Source of the DNA: Bacteroidales bacterium
GTDB taxonomy: Bacteria; Bacteroidota; Bacteroidia; Bacteroidales; VadinHA17
Reading direction: 5' to 3'
DNA length: 35,271 nt
Assembly: GCA_003141895.1 (NCBI GenBank)
Contig: PLNT01000038.1
Span: 1 to 35,271, forward strand
Numbering within the stretch: position 1 is the stretch's first letter; each line of letters starts with the position of its first letter. Positions 1 through 8,641 of this stretch are shown here, piece after piece. The notes beneath the pieces are model-generated. The model was not told where the DNA came from. It ran no database searches and saw nothing but the letters and a program-made list of their open reading frames with translations. A program made the position numbers and the translations under genes.

Positions 1-48
1 TTGACGGCCATGCCCTTGGGGGGAGTGCCCATAGGGCGAGGGGGTCAA
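1..48. repeat. Imperfect GC-rich inverted repeat at window edge
   Basis: The ends TTGAC (1-5) and GTCAA (44-48) are inverted copies and enclose GCCC/GGGC pairs, in a stretch much richer in G and C than its surroundings. It overlaps the stop codon of the oxidoreductase gamma gene. It could be a hairpin at the 3' end of that operon or part of a dispersed repeat cut by the window edge. No clear T-run follows on the minus strand within the window. Confidence 0.35.
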
Positions 49-599
49 CTAGCTTTCTGTACCTCAGTAATAATCTCCTCTCCTCTGATAAGAGCCTTCT
101 CATTCATAGGAATAAGATTATGATATCTTTCAGGAAGTGACTTCTTCAATCCTTTAATGACGTTTTCAAGCTTAATGATCGGTTTCACTTTCAGGAAACC
201 TCCGAGAACAATCGTATTGAACGTTTTCGGGCTGTTCATCCTTGATGCTTCTTCAGCTGCATCAACACGGTAAATGTTTATATCCTTTCGTTCCGGATGC
301 CTCGTAATACCATTCCCATCATAAATCAGTACTCCGCCTGGCTTTATTGAACTCTCGAACTTATCGAGTGATTGTTGATTAAGTATAATTGCCGTATCAA
401 ATCTTTTAATAATTGGAGAACTAATCCTGTCATCACTTATTATTACGATAACATTAGCAGTCCCGCCTCGCATTTCCGGACCGTATGAAGGCATCCAGCT
501 GACTTCCATGTCCTGAATCACCCCTGAATAAGCTATAATTTTGCCCATTGAAAGGACTCCTTGTCCTCCGAATCCGGCTATAATTATTTCCTCAGTCAT
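45..599 (-). CDS. 2-oxoacid:ferredoxin oxidoreductase, gamma subunit
   Basis: Gamma (catalytic-domain III) subunit of a CoA-dependent 2-oxoacid:ferredoxin oxidoreductase, which oxidatively decarboxylates a 2-oxoacid to acyl-CoA in the cytoplasm. The N-terminal GFGGQGV (residues 9-15) is the family signature, followed by SYGPEMRGG (about 38-46). At 184 residues it is the usual length for a KorC/VorC-type subunit. It is the last gene of the operon, 13 bp after the beta gene, and follows the delta-alpha-beta-gamma order. The family also includes indolepyruvate and 2-oxoglutarate enzymes, so the substrate cannot be fixed from this subunit; the neighbouring aminotransferase and acyl-CoA synthetase favour amino-acid-derived 2-oxoacids. 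Confidence 0.93.
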   Translation of the reverse strand: MTEEIIIAGFGGQGVLSMGKIIAYSGVIQDMEVSWMPSYGPEMRGGTANVIVIISDDRISSPIIKRFDTAIILNQQSLDKFESSIKPGGVLIYDGNGITRHPERKDINIYRVDAAEEASRMNSPKTFNTIVLGGFLKVKPIIKLENVIKGLKKSLPERYHNLIPMNEKALIRGEEIITEVQKAS

Positions 600-612
600 T
601 GTCTTTGGTTCT

Positions 613-1404
613 TTATTTAGTTGGTAACTCTTCAGGTGTTTTAAGATCTCCCAGAGGGTAATATGGAAACATATTTTCTTCCATCCATTTATTCGATTGC
701 ACCGGCGTCATCTTCCAGCCTGATGGACAGTTTGATACTATTTCTACAAGACAGGTACCTTTATTAAGTTTTTGGTATTGAACTGCTTTTCTTATTGCTT
801 TCTTTGTTTTTTTTACGTTTGCTGCAGTATGTACACTCTGCCTTGTTACGTAATAGGATCCGGGAAGGGTGGCAACAATATCCGTTATTTTAAGAGGAAA
901 ACCCATTGTTTTTACATCCCTGCCGTATGGGGATGTTGAAGATTTCATCCCTGGAAGTGTGGTTGGTGCCATTTGTCCACCCGTCATTCCATAAATTCCA
1001 TTATTTATAAAAATGATCAGGATATTTTCTCCCCTGTTACATGCATGGATGGTTTCGGCTGTACCTATCGCAGCCAAATCACCATCCCCCTGATATGTGA
1101 ATACAAATTTTCCAGGTAACAAACGTTTTATTGCTGTTGCAACTGCCGGAGCCCTGCCATGTGCGGCTTCCTGCCAGTCAATGTCAATATAGTTGTACAT
1201 AAAGACAGAACATCCTACCGGTGAAACACCTATAGCTTCTGATTGAAGACCTTCCTCTCCGATTATTTCAGCAATTATCCTGTGAGCGGTTCCATGTCCG
1301 CAACCGGGACAGTACGACAGAGTGTTCTCTGTCATAATATTGGTTTTCTTATATACCAGATTTTCCGGTTTTATTATTTCCTTGATTCCCGAAAATTCAA
1401 CCAT
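613..1404 (-). CDS. 2-oxoacid:ferredoxin oxidoreductase, beta (TPP-binding) subunit
   Basis: Thiamine-diphosphate-binding subunit. The TPP/Mg motif starts at GDGD (106-109) and ends at NNGIYGMTGGQ (134-144). CPGCG (32-36) near the N-terminus is typical of this family, where cysteines bind a [4Fe-4S] cluster. The 263 residues are normal for KorB/VorB-type subunits. The stop of the upstream alpha gene lies 3 bp before this start, so the two are probably translationally coupled. An internal Met at residue 24 (MTENTLSYC) is a possible alternative start, but the longer form fits the spacing to the alpha gene. It acts with the alpha and gamma subunits as the decarboxylating core, and electrons leave through the ferredoxin-like delta subunit. 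Confidence 0.94.
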   Translation of the reverse strand: MVEFSGIKEIIKPENLVYKKTNIMTENTLSYCPGCGHGTAHRIIAEIIGEEGLQSEAIGVSPVGCSVFMYNYIDIDWQEAAHGRAPAVATAIKRLLPGKFVFTYQGDGDLAAIGTAETIHACNRGENILIIFINNGIYGMTGGQMAPTTLPGMKSSTSPYGRDVKTMGFPLKITDIVATLPGSYYVTRQSVHTAANVKKTKKAIRKAVQYQKLNKGTCLVEIVSNCPSGWKMTPVQSNKWMEENMFPYYPLGDLKTPEELPTK

Positions 1405-1407
1405 TGG

Positions 1408-2484
1408 TCAACCTCCTATGAGTTTTGATTTCAAACTTTCAACCACCTCTTCAGGTGTGGTAACAATTCCTCCCATTCTGCCAAAATGATAAACAGGAAC
1501 TTTTCCGTTAACAGAGAGAAGTACGTCTTCTACCATCTGTCCGGCACTCATTTCAACTGACAGCATACCCTTTACTTTGGCAGCAAGATTACTAATTCTT
1601 TTTGTCGGGAAGGGGAATAATGTAATTGGCCTCAACAAACCAACTTTTATTCCCTGTTCTCTTGCAATCTGCACTGATTTTTGACAAACTCTTGCACTGG
1701 TACCATAAGCAACCAGGAGATATTCAGCATCTTCGCACTGAAATTCTTCGAAACGCACTTCCTTTTCCCTTATTTCATTATATTTTGCAACAAGTTTCCT
1801 GTTAAACATTTCCTGCCTGTCAGGATCCAGATCAAGTGAAGTTATAATATTTCTTTCCCTCGTCGCAGGTTTACCCGTTGTAGCCCAGTCGGGAACAATC
1901 TTCGACCTTTCTTTCTGAGGACTCAGATAAACTTTCTCCATCATCTGTCCGATGGCGCCATCGGAAAGCATCATTACGGGATTCCTGTATTTAAAAGCCA
2001 GCTCGAAACTGAGATCCACAAAATCAGCCATCTCCTGGACTGATGCAGGAGCAAGTACAATAAGGTGATAATCACCATGTCCTCCTCCTTTTGTAGCCTG
2101 AAAATAGTCTGATTGAGCAGGCTGGATAGTACCAAGACCCGGACCACCCCTGACTACATTCACTATAAGACAAGGAAGTTCAGCTCCGGCAATATACGTA
2201 ATACCTTCCTGTTTCAGACTTATGCCTGGTGATGAAGATGATGTCATAACTTTTTTACCACATGCCGCACCCCCATAAACCATATTAATAGCTGCGATTT
2301 CACTCTCAGCCTGGAGAACTACCATTCCGGTAGTTTTGGAAGGATTAGCTTCCATCAGGTACTCAATTATTTCAGTCTGCGGTGTAATGGGATATCCAAA
2401 GTAGCCATCTACCCCGGCACGGATAGCAGCTTCAGCAACTGCTTCATTTCCTTTCATTAACCTTAATTCCTTTTCCATTACCAT
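1408..2484 (-). CDS. 2-oxoacid:ferredoxin oxidoreductase, alpha subunit
   Basis: Alpha (pyrimidine-binding, domain I/II) subunit. GNEAVAEAAIRAG (12-24) followed by YPITPQTEI (31-39) is the hallmark of the POR/VOR/KOR alpha family, and the C-terminal part carries the transketolase-like domain II (AYGTSARV, GLLRPITLFPFP). Its 358 residues match VorB/KorA proteins, which lack the long N-terminal gamma fusion of some KorA enzymes. It lies 2 bp after the delta gene and 3 bp before the beta gene. Proteins of this type are often called 3-methyl-2-oxobutanoate dehydrogenase subunit, but branched-chain, aromatic or 2-oxoglutarate substrates cannot be separated from sequence alone. Confidence 0.94.
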   Translation of the reverse strand: MVMEKELRLMKGNEAVAEAAIRAGVDGYFGYPITPQTEIIEYLMEANPSKTTGMVVLQAESEIAAINMVYGGAACGKKVMTSSSSPGISLKQEGITYIAGAELPCLIVNVVRGGPGLGTIQPAQSDYFQATKGGGHGDYHLIVLAPASVQEMADFVDLSFELAFKYRNPVMMLSDGAIGQMMEKVYLSPQKERSKIVPDWATTGKPATRERNIITSLDLDPDRQEMFNRKLVAKYNEIREKEVRFEEFQCEDAEYLLVAYGTSARVCQKSVQIAREQGIKVGLLRPITLFPFPTKRISNLAAKVKGMLSVEMSAGQMVEDVLLSVNGKVPVYHFGRMGGIVTTPEEVVESLKSKLIGG

Positions 2485-2486
2485 GC

Positions 2487-2711
2487 TTAAATTTTTGTTT
2501 TATAAACTGTTATAACTCCATCAGGGCAAACCATAGCACAATTGGCACACCCGATGCAAAGATCAGGATTTGCAGGAAATGCATAATTGTAACCCTTCCC
2601 ATTCACCTCTTTTGCCATTGCGATGGTACCAGTCGGACATGTGACCATGCATACTTCGCAGCCCTTACATTTCTCAATATTTACTACAATACTTCCTCTG
2701 ATTTTTGCCAT
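2487..2711 (-). CDS. 2-oxoacid:ferredoxin oxidoreductase, delta subunit (2[4Fe-4S] ferredoxin)
   Basis: A 74-residue bacterial-type dicluster ferredoxin subunit with two CxxCxxCxxxCP motifs (C15/18/21/25 and C52/55/58/62). It would carry electrons from the TPP core to soluble ferredoxin. I chose the ATG at 2709-2711 (MAKIRG). A longer reading from a GTG at 2750 would overlap the end of the aminotransferase gene by 20 bp and add 13 residues unlike the family. With the ATG, a 19-bp gap remains. The gene is 2 bp from the alpha gene, so the four subunits form a compact block. Confidence 0.92.
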   Translation of the reverse strand: MAKIRGSIVVNIEKCKGCEVCMVTCPTGTIAMAKEVNGKGYNYAFPANPDLCIGCANCAMVCPDGVITVYKTKI

Positions 2712-2730
2712 ATTCAATATATTTATTCCG

Positions 2731-4047
2731 TTATAGCGGATGGTCCTCACTAAATTTTTTTAAACGTATACTAAGGTCTGGGAATTGCGTACGAGGAACA
2801 AGAGAAACGCACGCTCTCAATCCATAAGGTCTGCTGCTGCCCGTTGTAACAAGAGAAATGGCGCTTATTCCATATCTTAGAAGCTGCAGGATCAATTCGT
2901 CTCCCTTCATTCCAGGATAAGAGACAGTAAAATAAAAACCGTCAGCCAATGGCTCATCAAGGTCTCTGTCGTAAACTATCTGGAAATTATTCGAAATAAA
3001 CATTTTTTTCATTTCCCTCGCCTTCTCACCATAATCCATCACATCGTCCCTATACTTGTACTCCCCGTTGTTAACTGCTTTTAATAGAGCAGCCAAACCA
3101 AACTGCACGGAATGAGAAACACCGGCAGATAATCCATATAAAGCTCCAAAGATAGCGGAATGTCCGAACTTATCGGTTGAATAATATCTTAAAAGATCAG
3201 GATAGGATCTTTCAAAGAGATGATCGGATATAGCCATCATACCTATTCTTTGCCCGGCATAACTGAATATCTTTGAACTGGAGATCAGCATAACATACTC
3301 ATCGGTATAGTGAGCAATTGTTGGCTGGAATGGAGGTTTCCCTGGATTTGAATAATCTTTCCGGAAGTCCATTCCGAAGTATGCAAGGTCTTCAATTACG
3401 ATAACATCATACTTTTTACATAATTCTCCAATAGTGGAAAGTTCTTCTTCTGTCAGGCAAATCCACGATGGATTATTTGGATTTGAAAAAAGTAATGATG
3501 AGATTTTCCGGGGTTTCAGATATGATTCGAGCTTGTCTTTAAGTTTCTTCCCCCTGTAATTAATGATATCGAATGAAGAGTAATCATGTCCAAGCATCTT
3601 TACCTGCTGCTTTTGAATGGGAAATCCCGGGTCGATAAAAAGCGTTCCCTCTTTCGTTTTGTCATTTCTGTTTGCCACAAGAAAACTTACCATTGCTCCC
3701 ATCATCGAACCAACTGTAGGAATACAGCCTTTAGGATCAATATCAACATTCAGAAATAACTTAATAAATCGAGCTGTTTCCTTTTTGAGTGATTCAATTC
3801 CTGTGATATCGGGATAGATCGATGCGACATTATTCCTTAACGCAGTTATTTCAGCTTCAATGGCTATTGACGGAGTTGAGAGACCCGGAACTCCCATTTC
3901 CATCCTGACGAATTTGACTCCTGTCTCCGCCTCAATCAGATTAACCAGGTAAACAATTTCGCGAATTGAAGCTTTGTTAAGAGAATGTATATCAGCCTTC
4001 TCACTCAGCTTCATTATCAGATCAGAAGATATCGGAATGTTAGTCAT
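2731..4047 (-). CDS. Class I/II PLP-dependent aminotransferase
   Basis: Fold-type I aminotransferase of 438 residues. Visible motifs are SNPNNPSW (188-195), the cofactor Asp and Tyr in EDLAYFG (D220, Y223), the Schiff-base lysine in SSSKIFSYAGQR (K259), and a C-terminal Arg in YGLRACVSL that would bind the substrate carboxylate. It should convert an amino acid to the 2-oxoacid used by the oxidoreductase encoded directly downstream. It lies 14 bp after the PaaK-type ligase gene. Specificity is not readable from sequence; context suggests aromatic or branched-chain amino acids. Confidence 0.88.
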   Translation of the reverse strand: MTNIPISSDLIMKLSEKADIHSLNKASIREIVYLVNLIEAETGVKFVRMEMGVPGLSTPSIAIEAEITALRNNVASIYPDITGIESLKKETARFIKLFLNVDIDPKGCIPTVGSMMGAMVSFLVANRNDKTKEGTLFIDPGFPIQKQQVKMLGHDYSSFDIINYRGKKLKDKLESYLKPRKISSLLFSNPNNPSWICLTEEELSTIGELCKKYDVIVIEDLAYFGMDFRKDYSNPGKPPFQPTIAHYTDEYVMLISSSKIFSYAGQRIGMMAISDHLFERSYPDLLRYYSTDKFGHSAIFGALYGLSAGVSHSVQFGLAALLKAVNNGEYKYRDDVMDYGEKAREMKKMFISNNFQIVYDRDLDEPLADGFYFTVSYPGMKGDELILQLLRYGISAISLVTTGSSRPYGLRACVSLVPRTQFPDLSIRLKKFSEDHPL

Positions 4048-4061
4048 TTCTGTAATAAAAG

Positions 4062-5363
4062 TTAATATTTCCGCTTATCAATTACGTGTTTAGCCTTTCC
4101 TTCACTGCGTTCAAGAACTTTGGGTTCGACGAGAGTCACTTTTATTCCCAGTCCTATTGAGTTCTCGAGATTTGTCTGCAGTTTATGCCTCAATGATTCC
4201 AGCTGACTTATTTTGTCCTGAAAGAAAGCTTCATCAACCTCTACTTTTAATTCAAGCGTATCGAGATTATTTATCCTGTCAACTATTAAGAGATAATGTG
4301 GTTTTATTTCGCTCATTTCGAGAAGAACACTTTCAACCTGTGACGGGAAAAGATTTACCCCGCGGATAATAAGCATATCATCACTCCGTCCGAGACATTT
4401 TTCCATTCTAACCATTGTTCTGCCACATTTGCACGTTTCATGCGTTAACCTTGTGAGGTCGCGGGTGCGGTAACGTATGAGAGGCAATCCTTCTTTTGTA
4501 ATAGTTGTAAATACCAGCTCCCCCGCACTCCCGGATGGTAAAACCTGAAGGGTCTCCGGATCGATAATTTCAGGATAGAAATGATCTTCCGCAATATGCA
4601 AACCCTCCTGGACAAGACATTCACTTGCTACTCCAGGACCTATTACTTCACTTAATCCGTAAATATCTATTGCTTTTATTCTCAGCTTATCCTCAATCTC
4701 CCGCCTCATATTCTCAGTCCAGGGCTCAGCACCGAACACTCCCACTCTTAACTTTAAGTCTTCACGTTTTATTCCACTCTCCTGAATTGCTTCAGCAAGA
4801 AAAAGAGCATATGATGGTGTGCAGGCCAGAACAGTGCTTCCGAAATCGTGCATTAGCTGAATTTGCCGCATTGTATTTCCCCCTGATATTGGAATTACAG
4901 ATGCACCAATTTTTTCGCCACCATAATGCAAACCAAGACCACCGGTAAAAAGACCATAACCGTATGCGACCTGGATAAAATCATTCCTGTTCGCCCCGGC
5001 ACTTGTAAGAGTGCGGGCCATTACCTCTGACCATGTGGAGATATCATTACGAGTATACCCCACTACTGTAGGTTTACCGGTAGTTCCCGAGGAGGCGTGA
5101 ACCCGAACAATTTCGCTCATGGGAACGGCAAACAGTCCAAAAGGGTAATTGTCTCTCAGATCCTGTTTTGTGGTAAAGGGCAGTTTTGCGATGTCATCAA
5201 TTGATTTGATGTTTTCAGGGCCTAATCCTGCCTTCTGCATTTTGTCCCTGTAATAAGGCACATTGAAATACACTCTTTCAACTGTCTCTCTAAGCCTTTC
5301 ACTTTGAATATGTCTGATCCCATTACGATCCATACACTCGAAAGGACGGTTCCAAATTTCCAT
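4062..5363 (-). CDS. paaK: Phenylacetate-CoA ligase family protein (AMP-forming)
   Basis: Adenylate-forming acyl-CoA ligase of the PaaK family at the usual length (433 residues). The phosphate-binding loop is [10 protein letters not shown] (89-98), the adenine-binding loop [10 protein letters not shown] lies mid-protein, RYRTRDLT marks the hinge region, and a late lysine sits in the C-terminal [12 protein letters not shown]. It would activate phenylacetate or a related aryl or indolyl acid with ATP and CoA to an aryl-CoA, AMP and PPi. It is encoded 8 bp after the ACT-domain gene. The pairing of a PaaK-type ligase with an ACT protein and 2-oxoacid:ferredoxin oxidoreductase genes is common in anaerobes that degrade aromatic amino acids (family knowledge). 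The exact acid is inferred. Confidence 0.88.
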   Translation of the reverse strand: MEIWNRPFECMDRNGIRHIQSERLRETVERVYFNVPYYRDKMQKAGLGPENIKSIDDIAKLPFTTKQDLRDNYPFGLFAVPMSEIVRVHASSGTTGKPTVVGYTRNDISTWSEVMARTLTSAGANRNDFIQVAYGYGLFTGGLGLHYGGEKIGASVIPISGGNTMRQIQLMHDFGSTVLACTPSYALFLAEAIQESGIKREDLKLRVGVFGAEPWTENMRREIEDKLRIKAIDIYGLSEVIGPGVASECLVQEGLHIAEDHFYPEIIDPETLQVLPSGSAGELVFTTITKEGLPLIRYRTRDLTRLTHETCKCGRTMVRMEKCLGRSDDMLIIRGVNLFPSQVESVLLEMSEIKPHYLLIVDRINNLDTLELKVEVDEAFFQDKISQLESLRHKLQTNLENSIGLGIKVTLVEPKVLERSEGKAKHVIDKRKY

Positions 5364-5371
5364 TTTGTTGA

Positions 5372-5797
5372 TTATATCTTATACAAATCACTCGCTTTCA
5401 GCAATTCCATCTCATGTCTTTTAAGAGCTTCTATTGCTTTCTCAGTATCGCTACACCGAAGAATAATTATTGATTTAGCCCCGACAGAAAATGCATATGT
5501 ATATTCCACACTAATGTCCAAATCTGATAATATTCTAAGGATCTTTGCATAGTATCTGGCTTCATTGGGAGCCATAACTGAAATAACATCAGTCAGATTG
5601 ACTGTGAAATTCTTCTTTTTCAATGATACTCTCGCCTTATCAGGGTCTGATACAATAAGCCTTAAAATCCCGAATTCAGAAGTATCAGCAACGCTTAATG
5701 CAGTTATCCTGATATTCTCCTCTCCAAGAACTTCAAGCACTTCTGTAAGTCGTCCCGATTTATTTTCAAGAAAAACTGATAACTGATGGGTAATCAT
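5372..5797 (-). CDS. Tandem ACT-domain protein (amino-acid binding)
   Basis: A 141-residue protein made of two ACT domains (about 4-70 and 72-140). The first has the typical [18 protein letters not shown] pattern and the second the YTYAFS...IILR pattern. Such stand-alone double-ACT proteins occur next to PaaK-type ligases in many anaerobes and are thought to sense an amino acid or effector and modulate the ligase or its pathway. There is no DNA-binding or catalytic domain. It is encoded between the ADP-forming synthetase and the ligase, 8 bp before the latter. The ligand and target are unknown. Confidence 0.85.
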   Translation of the reverse strand: MITHQLSVFLENKSGRLTEVLEVLGEENIRITALSVADTSEFGILRLIVSDPDKARVSLKKKNFTVNLTDVISVMAPNEARYYAKILRILSDLDISVEYTYAFSVGAKSIIILRCSDTEKAIEALKRHEMELLKASDLYKI

Positions 5798-5868
5798 ATT
5801 TTTAACTATTTATTAAATAATTGAATTTCCGAATATAAATATAAATTTTCACTAGTCATAACTGATAT

Positions 5869-7926
5869 TTATCTCTCAATCCTTATCCTGGCATCAACTA
5901 CTGTAATCCCGTCCTGACTTCCTATCAAGGGGTTCAGATCCATTTCTTTTATTTCAGTAGCATATCGCAACAGACTAGAGAGTCTCACAATTATCTCAGC
6001 AAATTTTGGTTCATTAATTCCGGGTTTTCCCCTCGTCCCTCTTATAATACTGTAACTTTTCAGAGATCTTATCATTGATTCTGCTTCGCTGAATGTCAGC
6101 GGAGCAAGTCCCGAAGATACATCTCCCAGGGCTTCAACAAAAATTCCTCCCAGACCACAGAGAATGATATGTCCAAAACGAGGTTCATATTTTGCACCGA
6201 TAAAAAGTTCAGTCCCTGAAAGCATCTGTTGCATAAGCACTGCATTCACATCTTTGATCTGCATCATTCTCGTAAATTCAGCTTCGAGATGTTTTGCCGA
6301 TTTGATATTGAGGGTTACTCCCCCCACATCAGATTTATGTACGGGTCCAACGACTTTTAATGCAATGGGATAGCCTGTTCTACCGGCTTCTGCTAAAAGT
6401 TCTTCTTTTGAAGTAACTACCTTTTCTTTCACCACAGGTATATTCGCCGCTTTAAGAAGCTGTTGGATTATTACGGGTTCCTGATAACCGTCAGATGATT
6501 GATCTATTATCTGTCTGACCAGGTTAACATCAATATTTTCAAGGAATATTTTCTCATCCGCCGGCAAAGGAGTATTGAATATCTTTGTCAGGGCTCGACC
6601 CAGCACAACTTCATCGGGGAAATTAATGTGACCCTTATTAAGAAAATATTCCAGTTCTTTGGATGAACTTGTGATGGATGGCAATATCGGATAAAGAGGT
6701 TTATTGCATTCCTTAATTTTCTTATGAAGAAGGTCGTAAATATCTGTCATGTTATTCAAACCATTACTTCCGAAGATAACACTCATACCATCTATCAGGG
6801 GAAGTTCCTTATCGACATATTCAATTACCCTGTCGAGCTGTTCGTATGTGGCAGTTGCTATCATATCAATTGGATTGATAGCAGATGCGCCCGGATTCAT
6901 CATTGCAAGTAAATCATCATAAGGTTCTCCGGTTATTTTTGGAATATTCATTCCACCGGCTGACAGTGCATCAGTAAGCATTACGGCAGGCCCACCTGCA
7001 TGTGTAATTATTGCTATGTTTTTGCCTTTGAGTGGTTTGTGAAAGAATACCGATGCTACAGTTGTAAGTTCTTCGCGTCCTGAACATCTGACTATCCCGG
7101 CTTTACGAAATAATGCTTCCACCGCTGAATCAGATGAAGCCATTGCTCCTGTGTGAGAGGAAGCAGCCCTGCTGCCGGCTTCAGTTGTCCCAGCTTTAAT
7201 TGCTGCAATTCTGCACCCTTTTCTTATCAGCGATGAAGCATGATGAAGCAATTTATCAGGATTTCTTATGCTTTCTACATATATAAGTTTTATGGGTGAA
7301 CTTTCCCCTGGTTCGTAAGTATTATCCCAGTATTCAAGTACCTCCTCCACTCCAGTCTGTGCACTGTTGCCCACAGAATAAACACTCGAAAAGTTCAAAC
7401 CTTTAGGCATTGCTGATTCGAAAATAAATACAGCGGTTGCTCCTGAACCAGAGACAAAATCACATCCTCTTGCATTAAGCTTGGGCACGGGAGAAGTAAA
7501 GACTCCCTGATACGACTGGGTAATAACACCAATGCAATTTGGCCCGATAAGACAACCTCCTGATTTATCAATGATTTCAGAAACTTCATGCTCAAGTTTC
7601 TGTCCCTCGCTTCCAGCTTCACTGAAGCCTGCAGAAATAATAATAAATGCTTTTGTTTTTTTGTCGCTGACCAGGGTCTTTACAGCTGATAAACAGAGTG
7701 GTGCAGATATTGCAAGAATTGCCAGATCTGTATCAGGAATTTCATTTAGATCCCTGTAGGATTTTATCCCCTGTATCTTGTCCTGCTTAGGATTTACTAC
7801 ATAAAGGTTACCTGAGTATCTACCATCAATTATGTTTTTGAGAACCTTCCCTCCCGGTTTGAAAAGATCGTCTGATCCTCCTACAACAACAATGCTGGCA
7901 GGATTTATAAGTTTTTCGTTTATCAT
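5869..7926 (-). CDS. ADP-forming acetyl/acyl-CoA synthetase (fused alpha-beta)
   Basis: A 685-residue NDP-forming acyl-CoA synthetase that turns acyl-CoA, ADP and Pi into acid, CoA and ATP, so it conserves energy. The N-terminal CoA-binding Rossmann domain starts with SIVVVGGSDD (11-20). The succinyl-CoA-ligase-like domains follow, with the phosphohistidine expected at H258 in SSHTGAMASSD. An ATP-grasp domain fills about residues 460-685 (ALKVVGPVHKSDVGG, EMDLNPL). It is the first gene of the amino-acid oxidation operon, with 71 bp to the ACT gene. It would hydrolyse the acyl-CoA made by the 2-oxoacid oxidoreductase. Preference for acetyl, branched or aryl substrates cannot be read. Confidence 0.92.
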   Translation of the reverse strand: MINEKLINPASIVVVGGSDDLFKPGGKVLKNIIDGRYSGNLYVVNPKQDKIQGIKSYRDLNEIPDTDLAILAISAPLCLSAVKTLVSDKKTKAFIIISAGFSEAGSEGQKLEHEVSEIIDKSGGCLIGPNCIGVITQSYQGVFTSPVPKLNARGCDFVSGSGATAVFIFESAMPKGLNFSSVYSVGNSAQTGVEEVLEYWDNTYEPGESSPIKLIYVESIRNPDKLLHHASSLIRKGCRIAAIKAGTTEAGSRAASSHTGAMASSDSAVEALFRKAGIVRCSGREELTTVASVFFHKPLKGKNIAIITHAGGPAVMLTDALSAGGMNIPKITGEPYDDLLAMMNPGASAINPIDMIATATYEQLDRVIEYVDKELPLIDGMSVIFGSNGLNNMTDIYDLLHKKIKECNKPLYPILPSITSSSKELEYFLNKGHINFPDEVVLGRALTKIFNTPLPADEKIFLENIDVNLVRQIIDQSSDGYQEPVIIQQLLKAANIPVVKEKVVTSKEELLAEAGRTGYPIALKVVGPVHKSDVGGVTLNIKSAKHLEAEFTRMMQIKDVNAVLMQQMLSGTELFIGAKYEPRFGHIILCGLGGIFVEALGDVSSGLAPLTFSEAESMIRSLKSYSIIRGTRGKPGINEPKFAEIIVRLSSLLRYATEIKEMDLNPLIGSQDGITVVDARIRIER

Positions 7927-7948
7927 AGTCAGTTAAAATGGGAAAAAT

Positions 7949-7966
7949 TTGAATTCTGGAATTCAA
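7949..7966. promoter_or_regulatory. Operator-like perfect palindrome upstream of the amino-acid oxidation operon
   Basis: TTGAATTCTGGAATTCAA has perfect 8-bp arms around a 2-bp centre and lies 23 bp from the start codon of the ADP-forming synthetase gene, where a repressor or activator would act. It does not match the Rex box closely. The regulator is unknown. Confidence 0.4.
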
Positions 7967-8307
7967 TAATTCGTACAGACTGAAAACTACAATCCGGAAA
8001 ACAGCTTGAGATAGCCGACGTTAAGAGCAACTACAAATAAATAATTCTCTGATATATAATAACTTACAGCCAATTATCGATCTTTAATTTTTAAGGCAAG
8101 TTAATAAAAATAAATAGTTTAAAAACAAGATAATTATCATAGTAAAAAGTCAAGTACTTTATGAATTCAGGATAGGATTTTAAGATTGCTTCGTCCTCCT
8201 TCGTCGGACTCGCAATTGTAAATGTCAGATAATTTGGAGACAATTTTAGTTCTCAAATTCCGAAATAAAGGATAAGTGTTACTTATGTGTGCTCTGTGTT
8301 AACCCTT

Positions 8308-8467
8308 GGAGATCCCTCACTCCGTTCGGGATGACCGGTTATTTTTTTTGGAGGGGGGAGGCAGGGCGGAGAAGGCGATTTGCTGAGCAAATCGCCTTCT
8401 CCGCCCTGCCTATGTCTTATAGATAAAATGTCATTCCGAATGAAGCGTAGCGAAATGAGGAATCTCC
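8308..8467. repeat. Composite palindromic intergenic element with a 51-bp near-perfect hairpin core
   Basis: The outer arms 8308-8336 (starts GGAGATCCCTCACTCCG) and 8429-8467 (ends GAGGAATCTCC) are imperfect inverted copies. The core, 8360-8410, consists of two perfectly complementary 25-nt arms around one base at 8385. A second copy of the outer arms lies at 33649-33742, and the 39-nt right arm is identical in both. The element is non-coding and may be a REP/MITE-type repeat family or a very strong hairpin. Confidence 0.8.
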
Positions 8468-8571
8468 TTTGGTTGTCATAAATTCTTGTGCGCAAAATTG
8501 TATGATTCGGGAATATCCATATCATTATTAAATTGAACTTTATATATAACTATATTTATTTAAAGAATAAT

Positions 8572-8601
8572 CTTGTCAGATGTCTTAAAAAATTACTTTT
8601 G
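8572..8601 (+). promoter_or_regulatory. Candidate Bacteroidetes-type promoter for the C69 peptidase gene
   Basis: A -33-like CTTG (8572-8575), 18 bp, then TACTTTTG (8594-8601), matching the TAnnTTTG -7 consensus. The start codon is 40 bp downstream. The spacer is one base shorter than the usual 19-21 bp. Confidence 0.5.
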
Positions 8602-8641
8602 CAATTAGTCTGATTCAAGTAATGATGGTAATCTCTATAAA

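Larger units (their letters stand above)
7927..8641. other. 715-bp intergenic region, divergent, with regulatory sites and palindromic repeats
   Basis: No supported gene. It separates the minus-strand amino-acid oxidation operon from the plus-strand dipeptidase gene. It holds an 18-bp operator-like palindrome next to the minus-strand start, an AT-rich stretch (about 8025-8165), a repeat-like block 8184-8217 with ATTGC/GCAAT ends, a composite inverted-repeat element (8308-8467) and a promoter-like site at 8572-8601. A short reading frame inside the palindromic element has no protein-like content. Confidence 0.7.

Noticed and set aside
2712-2750. GTG start giving 13 more residues on the ferredoxin subunit
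   Set aside because: It overlaps the end of the aminotransferase gene; the ATG at 2711 starts a normal MAKIRG N-terminus.
8283-8525. Open reading frame across the 8.3-8.5 kb repeat
   Set aside because: It lies inside the palindromic element and has no protein-like features; it is a by-product of the repeat.
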